From Thermoplasmata archaeon (GTDB lineage Archaea; Thermoplasmatota; Thermoplasmata; Sysuiplasmatales; Sysuiplasmataceae): a stretch of 7,525 nucleotides of DNA. The DNA is taken from assembly GCA_021796175.1 (NCBI GenBank), contig JAJYOM010000069.1:1-7525 (forward strand), written 5' to 3'. The notes under the pieces were generated by a model, which was not told the origin of the DNA, made no database searches, and saw nothing but the letters and a program-made list of their open reading frames with translations. The position numbers were made by a program, and so were the translations under genes. Positions 5,844 through 7,525 of the stretch are shown here, in pieces. Position 1 is the stretch's first letter; every line of letters starts with the position of its first letter.

Positions 5844-7525
5844 CTACATCTCGATGATGCCTGCGTGCTTTTCAGGCATCGACCCGGCTGAAGGGAAATC
5901 GAGCACGAAGGTAGTTCCTTCTCCGTGACCGCCCCGGACACTCTCCCTGATGCATATGTTACCGCCAATGCTCTCCATGATCTGCTTGACCAGCGGGAGG
6001 CCAAGGCCCGTACCGCTTGCGCCTTTGTTGAACCTGTTGAATACGTCCTTTGCCCTTGCAGGATCGATCCCCCTGCCGTTGTCCGATACTTCGACATGTA
6101 TGAGACTGGTGCCATCATTCCCCACCTTCGATATCGATATGCCGATGTTCACCTCAACGCCGTCGGTGTACTTGGCTGAATTGGAGAAAAGGTTCATGAA
6201 AACATCCCGGACAAACTCCGTTCCTTTAATGGTGTAGCCGCCGTCCCCTGCCTCGTTGATGGAGAAGTTGAACCTCTTGCCTGGAAAGGACTCTCTTATC
6301 AGTGCGGCGCTGCTCTGTACCATTTGCATGATGCTGTAATTGCCCAGTGTGCCTATCTTTCCTGCCTCAAGTTTTACTATCGTCAGCACCTCTTCCAGGA
6401 ATTTGTGTGCATTTCTCACTCCCTCGCGGAGCGATTCCATGTTGACTTCGCTCATCTGTGATATTTCAGGAAACTTCGTGCATTTCATCTTCAGGAGTTC
6501 TATATTTGTCGACAGCGCCTGCAGTATGTTTCTCAGATCGTGCGCAATGAGGTTGGTCCTTGTCTCGGCCATCGCTTTTCTCTCCTCCAGATCATCATAA
6601 AGCTGATGGATGGTCATGGACTGGGTCAGGAGTTTACCGACAGTGCTTATTACTTCCTGGTCAAGTGCCTCAAAAGCGCGGGTCCTCGAAGACTGCACAT
6701 CGAGAACGGCAGAGCACCTTCCTTCCAGTATGATGGGAAAGGCATATTCACTCCTTGTCTTCTCCCCGAACAGGTTAACGTAACCGCTCTCCTTTGTGAC
6801 ATCGTCTACAATCACCGGCTTTTTTTCAGACGCGGCTTTCCCTATTATTCCGGTGCCGGGCCTGATCAATGCGTCTTTCATCCTCCTGCCCTCGTCACCA
6901 TCCGGCCACTTCCATGCCGCAGGCCTAAGTATGCCTTCCCTGTCGGGCACCCAGATCGAGGAACTCTCGTAGCCTATCATCTCCACCAGTGCACTTGCCA
7001 CCTCCTCGTAGTCCCTGTGTGGATCCTTGCCAGGGTTTGTGAGTATCCTGGTAGTCTGCACCATGGCGAGCACCTGCGACACTGTTTCCGCCCTCCTGGC
7101 CGTGGAGTTCCTCTGCATGGCGTATGTCATGAACATGCTTGTAAGGAGCCATAAGAACCTCTTCTCAGTCGAACTCCATATCAGCCTGTCCTTTTCTCTT
7201 ACTCCCGTCATACGGTATGAATCGCTGTCCAGCTTGACGACGGTTGCCATGAAGCATCCTCCGAGCAGGCCGCGGGCATCAACTCCACCCGGCATGTTGT
7301 CCGATTCTGTTATAACTGAAAGATGGCCTGTTCCATCCAAATTGTAGAGTCCCGCGCTGAACTCGGCCGGAAGTGGTTCCAGTTGAGCGGTTGCGAGGGC
7401 ACTCCTGTCTATAAGTTTCCACTTCACGCCGTCATCAGACGAGTAGATAAAAGCCTCACCTTCTCTGAAATTCCTGGAAATTGCCGTCAATATGTTGAAC
7501 CTCTCCTGGCCGTGGAGTTCCTCTG
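5844..7525 (-). CDS. GAF-domain sensor histidine kinase (N-terminus beyond the window)
   Basis: Signal-transducing kinase that autophosphorylates on His and passes the phosphate to a response regulator, none of which is visible here. Reading from the window edge (N-terminal side) it has a region of about 140 residues that I do not recognise (nt 7525-7095), a GAF sensor domain (about nt 7075-6625, with GTGIIGKAA and FGEKTRSEYAFP), a short charged linker that may be coiled coil, a HisKA helix pair with the phospho-acceptor His at codon 6540-6542 in AHDLRNIL, and an HATPase domain with N-box NLFSNSAKYT, G1 box SDNGRGID, F-box DVFNRFNKG and G2 box GTGLGLP near 5994-6014. The H-box lacks the usual proline (HDLRN-I in place of HDLRNP). 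No clear transmembrane segment is seen; the FLWLLTSMFMTYAM stretch is short and probably an amphipathic helix. The frame is open through the window end, so an internal TTG at 7488-7490 is not needed as a start. The gene converges on the S9 peptidase, separated by 26 nt. The family is secure, the signal is unknown. Confidence 0.93.
   Translation of the reverse strand, partial: EELHGQERFNILTAISRNFREGEAFIYSSDDGVKWKLIDRSALATAQLEPLPAEFSAGLYNLDGTGHLSVITESDNMPGGVDARGLLGGCFMATVVKLDSDSYRMTGVREKDRLIWSSTEKRFLWLLTSMFMTYAMQRNSTARRAETVSQVLAMVQTTRILTNPGKDPHRDYEEVASALVEMIGYESSSIWVPDREGILRPAAWKWPDGDEGRRMKDALIRPGTGIIGKAASEKKPVIVDDVTKESGYVNLFGEKTRSEYAFPIILEGRCSAVLDVQSSRTRAFEALDQEVISTVGKLLTQSMTIHQLYDDLEERKAMAETRTNLIAHDLRNILQALSTNIELLKMKCTKFPEISQMSEVNMESLREGVRNAHKFLEEVLTIVKLEAGKIGTLGNYSIMQMVQSSAALIRESFPGKRFNFSINEAGDGGYTIKGTEFVRDVFMNLFSNSAKYTDGVEVNIGISISKVGNDGTSLIHVEVSDNGRGIDPARAKDVFNRFNKGASGTGLGLPLVKQIMESIGGNICIRESVRGGHGEGTTFVLDFPSAGSMPEKHAGIIEM
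7093..7115. repeat. Inner copy of a 23-nt direct repeat
   Basis: This stretch, starting CTCCTGGCCGTGG, recurs without mismatch at 7503-7525. Two bases upstream one more position also matches (24 of 25 over 7091-7115). It lies inside the kinase gene, coding for the part read as QRNSTARR at the N-terminal side of the GAF domain. Confidence 0.9.
7503..7525. repeat. Outer copy of the 23-nt direct repeat, ending at the window edge
   Basis: Identical in direct orientation to 7093-7115, 410 nt away, and running exactly to the last base. It is read in a different frame of the kinase here (EELHGQER), so it is not a repeated protein motif. Chance identity of this length within 7.5 kb is negligible. 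It may be an assembly artefact of a contig end or a true short duplication. Confidence 0.9.

Noticed and set aside
6540..7154. Plus-strand open frame of 204 residues opposite the kinase
   Set aside because: It is Cys- and His-rich with irregular composition and is explained as the complement of the GAF and HisKA coding region.
7125..7175. Transmembrane helix in the kinase N-terminal region (FLWLLTSMFMTYAM)
   Set aside because: Only about 14 hydrophobic residues, flanked closely by charges; too short for a confident membrane span.
7488..7490. TTG as the true start of the kinase
   Set aside because: The reading frame is open to the end of the window with plausible coding sequence, so the gene most likely starts outside.

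Overview
This 7.5 kb window most likely comes from an archaeon, probably of the Thermoplasmata (the group of Thermoplasma and its uncultured relatives). Four things point that way. The first gene encodes a full-length tricorn protease that aligns closely with the Thermoplasma acidophilum enzyme. Arginine is written mainly as AGG/AGA and Ile-ATA is common. The tricorn gene looks leaderless, with an archaeal TATA-like box about 27 nt before its ATG. The base composition looks balanced to slightly GC-rich by eye, unlike the AT-rich cultured Ferroplasma and Picrophilus, so an uncultured lineage is plausible. The genus cannot be fixed from this sequence.

Layout: positions 1-51 hold a candidate promoter. 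On the + strand follow three closely spaced genes: tricorn protease (52-3210), a small SAM-dependent methyltransferase with a histidine-rich N-terminus (3246-3872), and an S9C-family acylaminoacyl/oligopeptidase of YuxL type (3925-5817). The gaps are 35 and 52 nt, so co-transcription is likely. On the - strand, converging on the peptidase across a 26-nt gap, lies a soluble-looking GAF-domain sensor histidine kinase (5844 to the window end, N-terminus missing). The convergent gap carries a perfect 14-nt GC palindrome. No gene-free stretch exceeds 300 bases, and I saw no tRNA, rRNA, CRISPR array or insertion sequence.

How the genes may work together: tricorn trims oligopeptides released by the proteasome into very short peptides, and the S9C peptidase downstream could remove N-terminally blocked residues or split further short peptides. 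Together they look like a cytosolic peptide-recycling module. The methyltransferase between them has no obvious role in that path. The kinase is on the opposite strand with no response regulator in view, and need not be related.

The most interesting points are two changes in tricorn at published substrate-recognition positions (catalytic residues intact), the His-rich tail on the methyltransferase, the convergent-gap palindrome, and a 23-nt exact repeat at the very end of the window that may be an assembly artefact. I found no clear sign of a wholly new system.
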